DNA from: Pseudomonas hunanensis
GTDB taxonomy: Bacteria; Pseudomonadota; Gammaproteobacteria; Pseudomonadales; Pseudomonadaceae
Length of the DNA stretch: 64,000 bases
Assembly: GCF_013393325.1 (NCBI RefSeq)
Contig: NZ_QJRC01000098.1
Coordinates: 1-64,000 of the forward strand
Reading direction: 5' to 3'
Part shown: piece after piece, positions 18,003 to 26,294 of the stretch
How positions within the stretch are numbered: the stretch's first letter is position 1
How the letters are laid out: each line of letters opens with the position of its first letter
Notes under the pieces: model-generated
Told to the model about the DNA's origin: nothing
The model's input: only the letters and a program-made list of their open reading frames with translations
The model's database searches: none
Position numbers and translations under genes: made by a program

Positions 18003-19853
18003 TTACCCCGCCTGCACGATGATCTGGCTCTGCAGGTCGCGAATCATCGCCTCCAGGGCCGGTTTCATGGCCGTGAAGTCTTCTGGCGTGCAAACCACAT
18101 CCGGTCGGCTGAACTTGAAATGCCGCTCCACCACCACCGCATTGCCATCCTGGGTGTAACGCGCGCTGTAGTCGACATTGCCATCGTGCACCTTCACAGG
18201 CTTGGGGATCGCCAGCACGTTGACCTGGGCCGGGAACTCGAAGCGCGACGTTTCCACCGTGTCGTTGGAAATGCACACAAAGCTCTGGCTGCGGTCCTTT
18301 TCCAGGGTGAAGCTGTACACATTCTGCGAGATACCGCCCGCCAGGCTGGTCAGGGTCGCCACGCCCACCGGCCCTGGCAGGTTGACCAGGTTTTCCGTGC
18401 GCCCGTCGACAGTGCTGACAAAATCGCCATTGCCCACGGGCGGCGCGACCTTGAACGAACCACTGCCGCGCTGGCCGTAGGCAGCCAGCACTTTTTCCAC
18501 CAGCATGTCGCGGTCTGCCGGTTTCATCAGTTGCAAGCCAAAGCGGCTCATCTCGCTGGCCCAGCCCTTCACCGTGGAAACGTTGGTGAAGTCGGCGGCA
18601 CCATCGGCCTTGACCTTGAACAGCAAATCACTGGAAACCTGGTTCAGCTGCATGGCCGGGGTTTTGCCGAACTCGCCGGTGGCCGTCAGCAGCACGCGCT
18701 TGTTCAGCACGGTCAACGGCAGGTAACCCGCCGCGATCGACGGGTCGGTCGAGTCCAGGTACAAGTCCAGGCTCGGCACATAGGTGATCACATGGTTCAG
18801 TACACCCAAGGTCGGCACTTTGGGGAACACATAGGCGTTGCCCTGGTTCACCAGCGCCGGTGTGCTCCTGATACCTGCCGCGCTCAGCAGCGCCTCCAGC
18901 AGCGCAACATGGTCCTTGCAGTCGCCGTAGCGGTTGTCCAGCACGGTTTGCGCGGCATGCGGCACCACCCCGCCAGCACCGACATACACCGCCACATAGC
19001 GGATATTCTGGCGCACCCAATCACTGAGGGTCAGGGCCTTTTCCCGGGCTGTGGGCACACCGGCGGTCAGGCGCTTCGCCAGCTCGCTGATCTGAGGGGT
19101 GACCTCGACCGTGGCCCTGGTCTGATAGGCCTGGGCGAAGTCCTTGAACCCTAAGAACGTCGACACTGCCAGGTAGTGGCCGTAATCCAGGTACGACACC
19201 GCCCCCGTCTCGATCCGCGCCCGCGCCCCCGGTACATAGTCCCAGCGATACACTGTACGGCCATCACTCGTGGCAGGCGGCGACGCCTTGAAACCACGGG
19301 CATCGGCCTGCAGCGGCATGCCCTGGGGCATCTCGTAGGTCAGCGAAAACTGCCCGACCGGGTAGAACTGCGGCACGGTGATGTCTTCGAACTGCCCAGG
19401 GAACAATGGCGTAGAGCGGTTACGTTGATAACGCAGCACCAGCCGGTCACCCACCGCAACCTCGGGGAAGATGACCACCTTGTTGACCGAGTCCTGGAAC
19501 ATCGGTGCCTGGGCAGACGCCTGCTCTTGCTGCTCCTTGATGTGCGCGGCATCCACCTGCACTTTGCGCCCGTCGGGCTTTTGCGTATAGGCCTCGACCA
19601 CTTCCAGCGTTTCCAGTGACCGGTTGTAGCTCAACGGGTGCTGGGCATTGGTCTTGATGGCGCGGTCTTCGTTGATCAGCATGACGCTGTCGACATCCAG
19701 ACGGAAGCTGCCGTCTTTCTGTACCACGAACGTCTGCGCGATCTTCTCCAGGGTGACGGAACGGTCGGTGCCGTCGGTGAAGGCGTGGGCATGGCTACAC
19801 CAGGCCAGGGTTACAGGCAGCAGAACAGCTGCCAGACGGAGCATTTTCAGCAT
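18003..19853 (-). CDS. Periplasmic DUF3857 / transglutaminase-like protein
   Basis: A 616-residue protein with a signal peptide (MLRLAAVLLPVTLAWCSHAHA). The DUF3857 region spans about 50-240 (LRYQRNRSTPLFPGQFEDI). A transglutaminase core around residues 270-340 carries NRYGDCKDHVALLEALLSAA, where the Cys would be the nucleophile, and a following SLDLYLDSTDP may supply the Asp. The remaining C-terminal domain is beta-rich. The function is not known. It is exported, so it may cross-link or hydrolyse peptides in the periplasm. A strong Fur box sits just upstream. Confidence 0.85.
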   Translation of the reverse strand: MLKMLRLAAVLLPVTLAWCSHAHAFTDGTDRSVTLEKIAQTFVVQKDGSFRLDVDSVMLINEDRAIKTNAQHPLSYNRSLETLEVVEAYTQKPDGRKVQVDAAHIKEQQEQASAQAPMFQDSVNKVVIFPEVAVGDRLVLRYQRNRSTPLFPGQFEDITVPQFYPVGQFSLTYEMPQGMPLQADARGFKASPPATSDGRTVYRWDYVPGARARIETGAVSYLDYGHYLAVSTFLGFKDFAQAYQTRATVEVTPQISELAKRLTAGVPTAREKALTLSDWVRQNIRYVAVYVGAGGVVPHAAQTVLDNRYGDCKDHVALLEALLSAAGIRSTPALVNQGNAYVFPKVPTLGVLNHVITYVPSLDLYLDSTDPSIAAGYLPLTVLNKRVLLTATGEFGKTPAMQLNQVSSDLLFKVKADGAADFTNVSTVKGWASEMSRFGLQLMKPADRDMLVEKVLAAYGQRGSGSFKVAPPVGNGDFVSTVDGRTENLVNLPGPVGVATLTSLAGGISQNVYSFTLEKDRSQSFVCISNDTVETSRFEFPAQVNVLAIPKPVKVHDGNVDYSARYTQDGNAVVVERHFKFSRPDVVCTPEDFTAMKPALEAMIRDLQSQIIVQAG

Positions 19854-19884
19854 GGAGATCCTTCTCGATCAGCGGTTTACAATC

Positions 19885-19903
19885 GACAATGATACGCATT
19901 GTC
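19885..19903. promoter_or_regulatory. Strong Fur box upstream of the DUF3857/transglutaminase gene
   Basis: GACAATGATACGCATTGTC is a near-perfect 19-base palindrome that matches 15 of 19 consensus Fur positions when counted by eye. It lies 31 bases before the ATG on the minus strand, where a promoter would be. Confidence 0.7.
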
Positions 19904-19932
19904 ACCGCATGATGGCAAAGTGACTGCATGCA

Positions 19933-20418
19933 CTACCCTTGCATGGCCAGTTCGGCCAGTACTTCGGATGAGGTGGTGACCTGCCGAAAATGGTGCTTCC
20001 ACAGGTCGATACCGAGCTTGCCCGAGCGGTCCAGCGAAGACCCTACCGTCATGTCTGTCACCAGCGTTGGCATCAACCCTGCGTCGAACAGGGCGAAGCC
20101 TGCGGCCAGCACACAGGTTTCGGTCTGCAACCCACACACCAGCACCCGTTCCACACCCAATTGCCGAATGTACTCAATCGCCTCGGCACGTTGCCCGTAG
20201 CCATGCTTGACGAATACCTGGTCGGCCTCGACCAGGCTTTCGTCCTCGGCGGCCGGGTGCCAGCCGAGCTGGCGCTCGAACGGCGTGACCTGTTCATCAT
20301 GCAACTCGACCGAGGCAATGGTGGGGATGTTGGCCGACAAACGCCGCAGGCCATCGACCAGCCACTCGGGTGGGCTGAAGGTGGATTGGACATCGACGAT
20401 GAGCAAAACCTGGCGCAT
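19933..20418 (-). CDS. Isochorismatase-family cysteine hydrolase
   Basis: A 161-residue single-domain hydrolase. The catalytic Asp9 (LLIVDVQ), Lys71 (VFVKHGYGQ) and Cys102 (TETCVLA) are all present with the expected cis-peptide region before Cys. The size fits nicotinamidase/ycaC-like members rather than siderophore isochorismatases, so a role in siderophore synthesis is not implied by the family alone. It is followed by the Fur-boxed transglutaminase gene on the same strand. Confidence 0.85.
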   Translation of the reverse strand: MRQVLLIVDVQSTFSPPEWLVDGLRRLSANIPTIASVELHDEQVTPFERQLGWHPAAEDESLVEADQVFVKHGYGQRAEAIEYIRQLGVERVLVCGLQTETCVLAAGFALFDAGLMPTLVTDMTVGSSLDRSGKLGIDLWKHHFRQVTTSSEVLAELAMQG

Positions 20419-20476
20419 AGCGTACTCCGGCCATAGGCAAATGGCGCGGAGTATAACGCGTGGCGCCGGGGCTTGA

Positions 20477-22963
20477 TCACCAGTCGTAGGTCATCTCTAC
20501 CGACGCTACCCGCTCCTGCCCGTAGTAGCAGCCAAATGCGTAGTTGCAGTCCGATACGTACTCGCGGTCGAAGATGTTCTGCACATTCACGCTGGCCTGC
20601 AGGCCACGCAGGCTTGGGTCGAGTTTGCCCAGGTCGTAGCTGACGGTAGCGTCATACACGGCATAAGCCGGCACATCGAAGGTATTGGCCGAGTTGCCCG
20701 GCTTGCGGCCGGTGTAACGGGCACCGGCGCCAAAGGTCAGGCCATTGAGCATGGCCTGGGTGAAGTGATAGTCCACCCACAGCGAGGCAGACACCGGGGC
20801 CTGCGACTCGTTGCGGTTGCCCTGGTCGCCATAGGTACTCTTGGTATAGAACGAGTCGATGTAGGTGGCAGCGGCCAGGACATCAACGTTCTCGATGCTG
20901 GATTTGAGCTCCAGCTCCACCCCACGCGAACGCACCTCGCCATTTTGCGACTCGTACTGCGGGTACTCGGTATCGCCGGTCAGCACGTTTTTCTGCTTCA
21001 CCTGAAACACCGAGGCCGTGAACAAGGTGCCCTCGAACGGCTGATACTTCAGCCCCACTTCGTATTGCTCGCCCTCAGTGGGCTCGAACGCCTTGCCGCC
21101 ACGCTCTGGGGCCGCCGTGCCCAAGGTTGGCAAGAACGACTGGGAATAGCTGACATAGGGTGCCAGGCCAAACTCGGTGACATAGGTGAGGCCGATGCGC
21201 CCGGTGAACTTGCTGTCACGCTGGGAAGCAATGCTGTGCGCCAACAAGTCTTTGTTGTCGATTTCGGCCCAGTCCTGGCGCCCGCCTACGGTCAGGATCC
21301 AGTTGTCCAGCTTGATCTGGTCCTGCAGGTAAACCCCGGTCTGGCGCACGGTATTGTCCCAACGGGTATCCAGTACCGGGGTGATGCTGCTGGTGTCGAA
21401 GTTGTTCTTGCCATAGAGATCGACGGGCAGCACGTTGTAGGCGTTATAGCCATCGTACTTGCGCGTGAAGTGACGGTAGTCCACGCCTGCCAGCGCGGTG
21501 TGCTGCAAGGCCCCTGTATTGAACTTGTATTCCAGGTTGTTATCGACGGTGTACGAAATATTGTGCTGGCGCCAGTCGAGCTTCACCCGGTTGGCGCGGG
21601 TGTAGTCCACCCCATCGCCCTCTGTCACGAAACTGCGCAGGTAAAAGCCTTTGTAGCGGTCACGGACATCGGTGTAGCGCGCGGTAGAGCGAAATGCCAG
21701 CTCGTCACTGAAACGGTGGTTGAAGTCGTAGCCGAAAATGTACTGGTTGCGTTTGTAATCGTTGTAATGCGAGTCGCCCGAGAAGAAGTCCCGGTCGATA
21801 TGCTGGCCTGTCGGGCCACGCTTGAGCGAACCGATCATCGGCAGCGTCTGGTAGTCGGGCAAGCCATCGTCACGCTGAACCTGAGCGAGCAACGTCAGCG
21901 AGGTGTCTTCATTCGGCGCCCAGGTTAGGCTGGGTGCCAGTAGCAAGCGCTCGCTGTGGGCATGGGCGACCATTTCGTTGCCTTTGTCGGCAACGCCGAC
22001 CAGGCGATAGGTGAAGACCTTCTGCTCGTCCAGCGGGCCGCTGGTATCGAAGGCACCGTTGACCCGGTTGTAGCTACCGGCGCCCAGCTTTACCTGGCTA
22101 CGTTGCTCGCGGGTCGGGCGCTTGGAGACCATGTTGATCAGCCCGCCCGGCTGGTTTTGCCCGTACAGCACCGACGATGGGCCTTTGAGCACCTCGATAC
22201 GCTCCAGCGTGTAGGGGTCGATCTGGGGGGCACCGCCCAGGCTGCCGGCGTACGGCAAGTAGGCGCCGTCCAGATACAACGGGGTCGGGGCAAAGCCACG
22301 GCTGGTGATTTCGTCGGCAATGCTGTTGCGGTCGGTGAAGCCGCCGGTGGCCAGGCCCGGGGTATAGCGCAGCGCCTGGGTCAGGTTGCGCGCCCCTTGC
22401 GCCTGCACCTGGTCGGCGGTGATCACGTTGATGGCCTGGGGGATTTCCAGAATCGGCGTGTCGGTCTTGGTGCCGGTCGCGCTGCGGCTGGCGACGTAGC
22501 CGCTTACCGGCCCATAGGCGGACTCAACGGCCGTGCCGGTAACGCTGGTGGTATCGAGCTGCAAGGTGGAATCATCACCCACCATGGGCAGCAGCGAGTA
22601 GCTGCCACTGCCCTGCTTCAGCACCTGCAATCGGCTGCCGGCCAGCAACTGGCGCAGGCCCGCATCGGCGCTGTAACGGCCGTGCAGCCCAGGCGAATGC
22701 AGCGCCTGCACCGATGACGGCTCGAACGACAGCGTCACAGCGGCGGCCGAGGCAAATTGCGTGAGTGCCGTGCCAAGCGTGCCAGCGGGTATGTCGAAGC
22801 GCATTTCAGCCTGGGTCTGGGCAACGGCAGGTTGAGCGATCATCGCCGTTGCCAGCGGGGTCGCCAACGCCACGCTGAACAGCGCGCGATGCACGGCCCG
22901 CGCCAGGCTGGCTTTGGTCGGGTTGATCGGGAGAGTACGGTTGCATTCGTTGACAGCGAGCAT
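20477..22963 (-). CDS. TonB-dependent ferric-siderophore receptor with STN domain, FhuA/FoxA-like
   Basis: An 828-residue receptor. A long leader (start KASLARAVHRALFSVALATP, cleavage after AVAQT) is followed by the STN domain (PAGTLGTALTQFASAAAVTL), the plug (LEIPQAINVITADQVQAQG; YGQNQPGGLINMVSKRPT) and barrel. The C-terminal Cys pair in SDCNYAFGCYYGQERV is a mark of ferrichrome/ferrioxamine-type receptors. It is downstream of its own FecR and ECF sigma genes. It has 9 Met and 3 Cys. Confidence 0.9.
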   Translation of the reverse strand: MLAVNECNRTLPINPTKASLARAVHRALFSVALATPLATAMIAQPAVAQTQAEMRFDIPAGTLGTALTQFASAAAVTLSFEPSSVQALHSPGLHGRYSADAGLRQLLAGSRLQVLKQGSGSYSLLPMVGDDSTLQLDTTSVTGTAVESAYGPVSGYVASRSATGTKTDTPILEIPQAINVITADQVQAQGARNLTQALRYTPGLATGGFTDRNSIADEITSRGFAPTPLYLDGAYLPYAGSLGGAPQIDPYTLERIEVLKGPSSVLYGQNQPGGLINMVSKRPTREQRSQVKLGAGSYNRVNGAFDTSGPLDEQKVFTYRLVGVADKGNEMVAHAHSERLLLAPSLTWAPNEDTSLTLLAQVQRDDGLPDYQTLPMIGSLKRGPTGQHIDRDFFSGDSHYNDYKRNQYIFGYDFNHRFSDELAFRSTARYTDVRDRYKGFYLRSFVTEGDGVDYTRANRVKLDWRQHNISYTVDNNLEYKFNTGALQHTALAGVDYRHFTRKYDGYNAYNVLPVDLYGKNNFDTSSITPVLDTRWDNTVRQTGVYLQDQIKLDNWILTVGGRQDWAEIDNKDLLAHSIASQRDSKFTGRIGLTYVTEFGLAPYVSYSQSFLPTLGTAAPERGGKAFEPTEGEQYEVGLKYQPFEGTLFTASVFQVKQKNVLTGDTEYPQYESQNGEVRSRGVELELKSSIENVDVLAAATYIDSFYTKSTYGDQGNRNESQAPVSASLWVDYHFTQAMLNGLTFGAGARYTGRKPGNSANTFDVPAYAVYDATVSYDLGKLDPSLRGLQASVNVQNIFDREYVSDCNYAFGCYYGQERVASVEMTYDW

Positions 22964-23077
22964 GCGGTTTCCTTTCGCCCTGCGGCAGTTTTTTCAGTGC
23001 GCTTGGTGCGCGTCTACCTACAAGTCGAACGAGAACGAAAATCGATAACCCCTCTGACAAAAAAACAAGGACAGGTT

Positions 23078-24025
23078 TCAGGCCGCCTCGACACGCGTCC
23101 AGTAGCGGCTGAAGCGACGAATACGCACAGGTAACGTGGTGGTGAGGTTTTCCAGGACACTGTCGATGTCGCTCAAATGAAACGCCCCGGACAACCGCAA
23201 ATCACTGACGGCCGCATCACAGCCCAGGTACCCAGGGCGATACCGCTGCAGCTCGCTGACAACATCGGCAAGGCGCCAGTCATCCACGACCAACATTTCA
23301 CGGGCCCAGGCGTCTGCCATGGCCGCAGCCGGTGTCAGGGCACCGATCTCTTCCAGGCGAAATGCCAATTGCTGGCCTGCGCCTACCCGCACCACCGCCG
23401 CGCCACGTGCGCTGCGAACTTCCACGGCATGTTCCAGCACGCAAACCCGGCTGGTCTCGCTGTCGCAGCGCACCGTAAAGCGTGTTCCTAGCGCGCGGAC
23501 ACTGCCCTGCCTGGTGTGCACGATGAACGGGCGAGACAATGCATCCGGCACGGTTTGCACCAGGATTTCACCCTTGAGCAATTCAAGTGCGCGAATGTCG
23601 GCGGTATAGCGAACGTTGACAGCCGTGTCGGTGTTCAACTGCAGTTGGCTGCCGTCGTCCAGTTGCAATGAACGGCGCTTGCCAACGCCAGTGCTCAAGT
23701 CAGCCATCAAGCTGGCAACGCCACCTTCGCGCAATGCCAGCCCACCTGCCGCGCCCGCCATCAGCAGCACCGACAGTACTTTGAGCACCTCACGCCGTTT
23801 GGCCCTGGCACTGTTCAACATGGGCCGCGCGATACCCGGCGCAACCTGCTGCAGCGTGCCCTGCAAACGCCCCAGGCGCTCCCAGGCCTGCTGGTGCCGC
23901 GGGTCACTCAGCAGCCAGCGCCGATGTGCCGCTCGCGTGGCCTCGTCAGCCTCGCAGCGCAGCTCGACGTACCAGCGTGCGGCAGCCTCCAGCGTGTTGC
24001 GATCCAAGGGGTCTGCACCTGTCAC
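23078..24025 (-). CDS. FecR-like sigma regulator
   Basis: A 315-residue anti-sigma/transducer. It has an N-terminal DUF4880-type segment (AARWYVELRCEADEATRAAH), a transmembrane stretch (VLSVLLMAGAAGGLAL), a periplasmic FecR domain (TGVGKRRSLQLDDGSQLQLN) and an STN-like end (DLRLSGAFHLSDIDSVLENL). It starts three bases after the stop of the ECF sigma gene and precedes the FhuA/FoxA-like receptor. Confidence 0.9.
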   Translation of the reverse strand: MTGADPLDRNTLEAAARWYVELRCEADEATRAAHRRWLLSDPRHQQAWERLGRLQGTLQQVAPGIARPMLNSARAKRREVLKVLSVLLMAGAAGGLALREGGVASLMADLSTGVGKRRSLQLDDGSQLQLNTDTAVNVRYTADIRALELLKGEILVQTVPDALSRPFIVHTRQGSVRALGTRFTVRCDSETSRVCVLEHAVEVRSARGAAVVRVGAGQQLAFRLEEIGALTPAAAMADAWAREMLVVDDWRLADVVSELQRYRPGYLGCDAAVSDLRLSGAFHLSDIDSVLENLTTTLPVRIRRFSRYWTRVEAA

Positions 24026-24028
24026 CGG

Positions 24029-24538
24029 TCACGCCTCAGCCAGCAGCAGGCAATGAGTCAGCGCCCGCACTGCATGCTTTTTGACGGTGGTAAGCGACAC
24101 ATTCAGGCGCCTTGCGATTTCCACATAGCTCAAGCCATCGAGCTGGGCCATCAGGAAGATTTCGCGAGTGCGTGTGCCCAGGCCGTCGAGCAGGCGATCG
24201 ATCTCCATCAAGGTCTCGATGATCAGCAGGCGCGCCTCGGGCGAAACCTCTACCAGCTCGGGCCGTGTCGCCAGGGTTTCCAGGTAAGCCTGCTCCAGTG
24301 CCCGTCGCCGGAACATGTCAATCATCAGGCTGCGGGCCACGCTGCTCAAATAGGCCCGTGGCTGTCGCAGCTCAGCGGCCTTGCGCAGGGTCAGCACCCG
24401 GATGAAAGTGTCCTGGGCCAGGTCGGCGGCATGCTCCACACAACCGAGCTTGCCGCGCAGCCACCCGCACAGCCAGGAATGATGGTCCTCGTAAAGTGTG
24501 TGCACGGCTTTTTGCAGGGAAGGGTCAGCGCAGGGCAT
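24029..24538 (-). CDS. FecI-type ECF sigma factor
   Basis: A 169-residue sigma factor with region 2 (AADLAQDTFIRVLTLRKAAE, RAYLSSVARSLMIDMFRRR) and region 4 (REIFLMAQLDGLSYVEIARR, VSLTTVKKHAVRALTHCL). It is the first gene of a leftward sigma-FecR-receptor cassette and lies 171 bases from a second, divergent sigma gene. A Fur box is in front of it. Confidence 0.92.
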   Translation of the reverse strand: MPCADPSLQKAVHTLYEDHHSWLCGWLRGKLGCVEHAADLAQDTFIRVLTLRKAAELRQPRAYLSSVARSLMIDMFRRRALEQAYLETLATRPELVEVSPEARLLIIETLMEIDRLLDGLGTRTREIFLMAQLDGLSYVEIARRLNVSLTTVKKHAVRALTHCLLLAEA

Positions 24539-24563
24539 GGGTTGAACCGATCAGAACGTCTTT

Positions 24564-24582
24564 AATAATGACTCTCATTTAA
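24564..24582. promoter_or_regulatory. Fur box before the leftward ECF sigma gene
   Basis: AATAATGACTCTCATTTAA keeps the core ATAATGA...TCATT of the Fur consensus (12 of 19 by eye) and sits 26 bases before the sigma ATG on the minus strand. On the other side, GCGAAAAATTCTCATATGA near 24661 is a weaker candidate for the divergent sigma gene. Confidence 0.55.
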
Positions 24583-24709
24583 CCCGAGTCTTGCAGGGCT
24601 TAGCAATCGTATCTCGCCATCAGATAGTGTTGCCGTGTTCATCAGCCCTGGCCTACCATTGCGAAAAATTCTCATATGAGACCTTGTCGCATAGCGTAAG
24701 GATGCCCCG

Positions 24710-25228
24710 ATGTCGCGTCTCGACCCCGCTTACAGCCAGCAGATTCACACCTATTACACCAACCACCACGGCTGGATACGCGGCTGGCTGCACAAGCGCC
24801 TGGGCAATGCCAGTGATGCCGCCGACCTGGCCCATGACGTGTTCGTGCGCCTGCTGAGCAAGCCGCAGCAATTCCAGACCGAGCAGCACGCGCGCGCCTA
24901 CCTGAGCACCGTCACCCGCCATCTGTGCATCGATTTCTGGCGCCGTCAGCACCTGCAGCAGGCTTGGCTGGAGGCCTTGGCCGCCCTGCCCGAACCCTTG
25001 GCACCCAGCGAGGAAGAGCGTGCACTGGTGTTCGAGGCACTCGAGCAGGTGCAGCGAATGCTCGCGCGATTGCCGGACAAGGTCTGCCAGGCCTTTCTGC
25101 TGGCCCACGTACAGGGCCTGGGCTACCGGGAAATCGCCAGGCAGCTGCAGGTTTCCGAACGCAGCGTGACCAAGTACATGGCCCAGGCGATGTACCAGTG
25201 CCTGCTGCTGGAACTGGACCTGCCATGA
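24710..25228 (+). CDS. FecI-type ECF sigma factor
   Basis: A 172-residue sigma factor with region 2 (AADLAHDVFVRLLSKPQQF, RAYLSTVTRHLCIDFWRRQH) and region 4 (CQAFLLAHVQGLGYREIARQ, VSERSVTKYMAQAMYQC). The ATG at 24710 follows AAGGA. Its stop overlaps the start of the FecR-like gene, and a matching receptor follows, forming a rightward cassette. Confidence 0.92.
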   Translation: MSRLDPAYSQQIHTYYTNHHGWIRGWLHKRLGNASDAADLAHDVFVRLLSKPQQFQTEQHARAYLSTVTRHLCIDFWRRQHLQQAWLEALAALPEPLAPSEEERALVFEALEQVQRMLARLPDKVCQAFLLAHVQGLGYREIARQLQVSERSVTKYMAQAMYQCLLLELDLP

Positions 25229-26196
25229 ACGCCAGCGAGCGCCCGGACCACGCCACCTTGCAGGCAGCCGCCAACTGGTATGCGCAGTTGCTTGCCGCCC
25301 CGCAAGACCTGCAATTGCAGTTGCGCTGGCAGAAATGGCTCGGGACTGCACACGCCAACCAGGTGGCATGGGACCATGTGCAACGCATCAGTCAGCGTTT
25401 CTCACCGCTGAAACTACAGGCCGACGCCTCACTGCAGGCACTGGGCAGCGTGCGCCGCACCGACCTCGACCGCCGTCGCGCGGTTGGACTGCTCGGTTTG
25501 CTGTGCGGCGGCAGCCTGCTGGCCTTGGCCGGCTGGCGCCTACCTGCCGCCAGGCGACAGCTGCAGGCACTCAGCGCCGACCAGCGCACCGGCACCGGCG
25601 AAGTGCGCAGCCTGCGCCTGCCGGACGGCGGCCAACTGTGGCTGAACAGTGCCACCGCATTGAACATCGACTACCGCGCCAACCTGCGCCGCCTGGAGCT
25701 GCTGGCCGGTGAAGCACTGGTAGAAACCGCCCATGACAGCCGGCCATTCGTGATCGACACCCGTCACGGCCGCCTGCAAGCGTTGGGCACCCGCTTCAGC
25801 GTCTGGCAACGCGACCAGGCCGCACGCCTGAGCGTGTTCGACGGTGCCGTGCGCCTTCACCCCGCAGATGGCGCAGGCAGCCTGGTGGTTGCGGCAGGAT
25901 GGCAAGCGGATTTCGACCGCCATGGCGCACAACCGCCCCGTGCGGTGGACGAGTCGCGCCAGGCCTGGCGCGATGGCCGTCTGTTGGCCAACGACATCAG
26001 CCTTAGCGAGTTCAGCGAACAACTGCGTGCCTACCTGCCCGGTCATCTCGGTGTTGCTCCACAAGTGCAGGCGCTGCGGGTGATGGGCAACTTCCCAGCC
26101 AATGACCCGGAACGCACCCTGGCCATGCTCGAAAGCGCCCTGCCGATCAAGGTGCGCAAGACCTTGCCTTGGTGGTACAGCATCGAGCCACGCTGA
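25225..26196 (+). CDS. FecR-like sigma regulator
   Basis: A 323-residue transducer whose ATG overlaps the sigma stop (ATGA). It has an N-terminal DUF4880-type segment (AANWYAQLLAAPQDLQLQLR), a transmembrane helix (AVGLLGLLCGGSLLALAGW), the FecR domain (TGTGEVRSLRLPDGGQLWLN) and a C-terminal STN-like segment (ALRVMGNFPANDPERTLAML). The frame is open about 300 bases upstream, but that part lies antiparallel in register within the sigma gene and is not expected to be translated. Confidence 0.9.
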   Translation: MNASERPDHATLQAAANWYAQLLAAPQDLQLQLRWQKWLGTAHANQVAWDHVQRISQRFSPLKLQADASLQALGSVRRTDLDRRRAVGLLGLLCGGSLLALAGWRLPAARRQLQALSADQRTGTGEVRSLRLPDGGQLWLNSATALNIDYRANLRRLELLAGEALVETAHDSRPFVIDTRHGRLQALGTRFSVWQRDQAARLSVFDGAVRLHPADGAGSLVVAAGWQADFDRHGAQPPRAVDESRQAWRDGRLLANDISLSEFSEQLRAYLPGHLGVAPQVQALRVMGNFPANDPERTLAMLESALPIKVRKTLPWWYSIEPR

Positions 26197-26294
26197 ACCC
26201 ACCGTTTTTTTGCGCAGGGGTGTTCCGGTTTTACCCGGCTCGTTCGGATTAGCAGATGAACACCCAGCTTCATCTGCCCCCACAAGGAACACCC

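Noticed and set aside
24661-24679. GCGAAAAATTCTCATATGA as a Fur box for the rightward ECF sigma gene.
   Set aside because: Only about 9 of 19 consensus positions match, so it was not listed as a separate feature, although iron control of this gene is likely.
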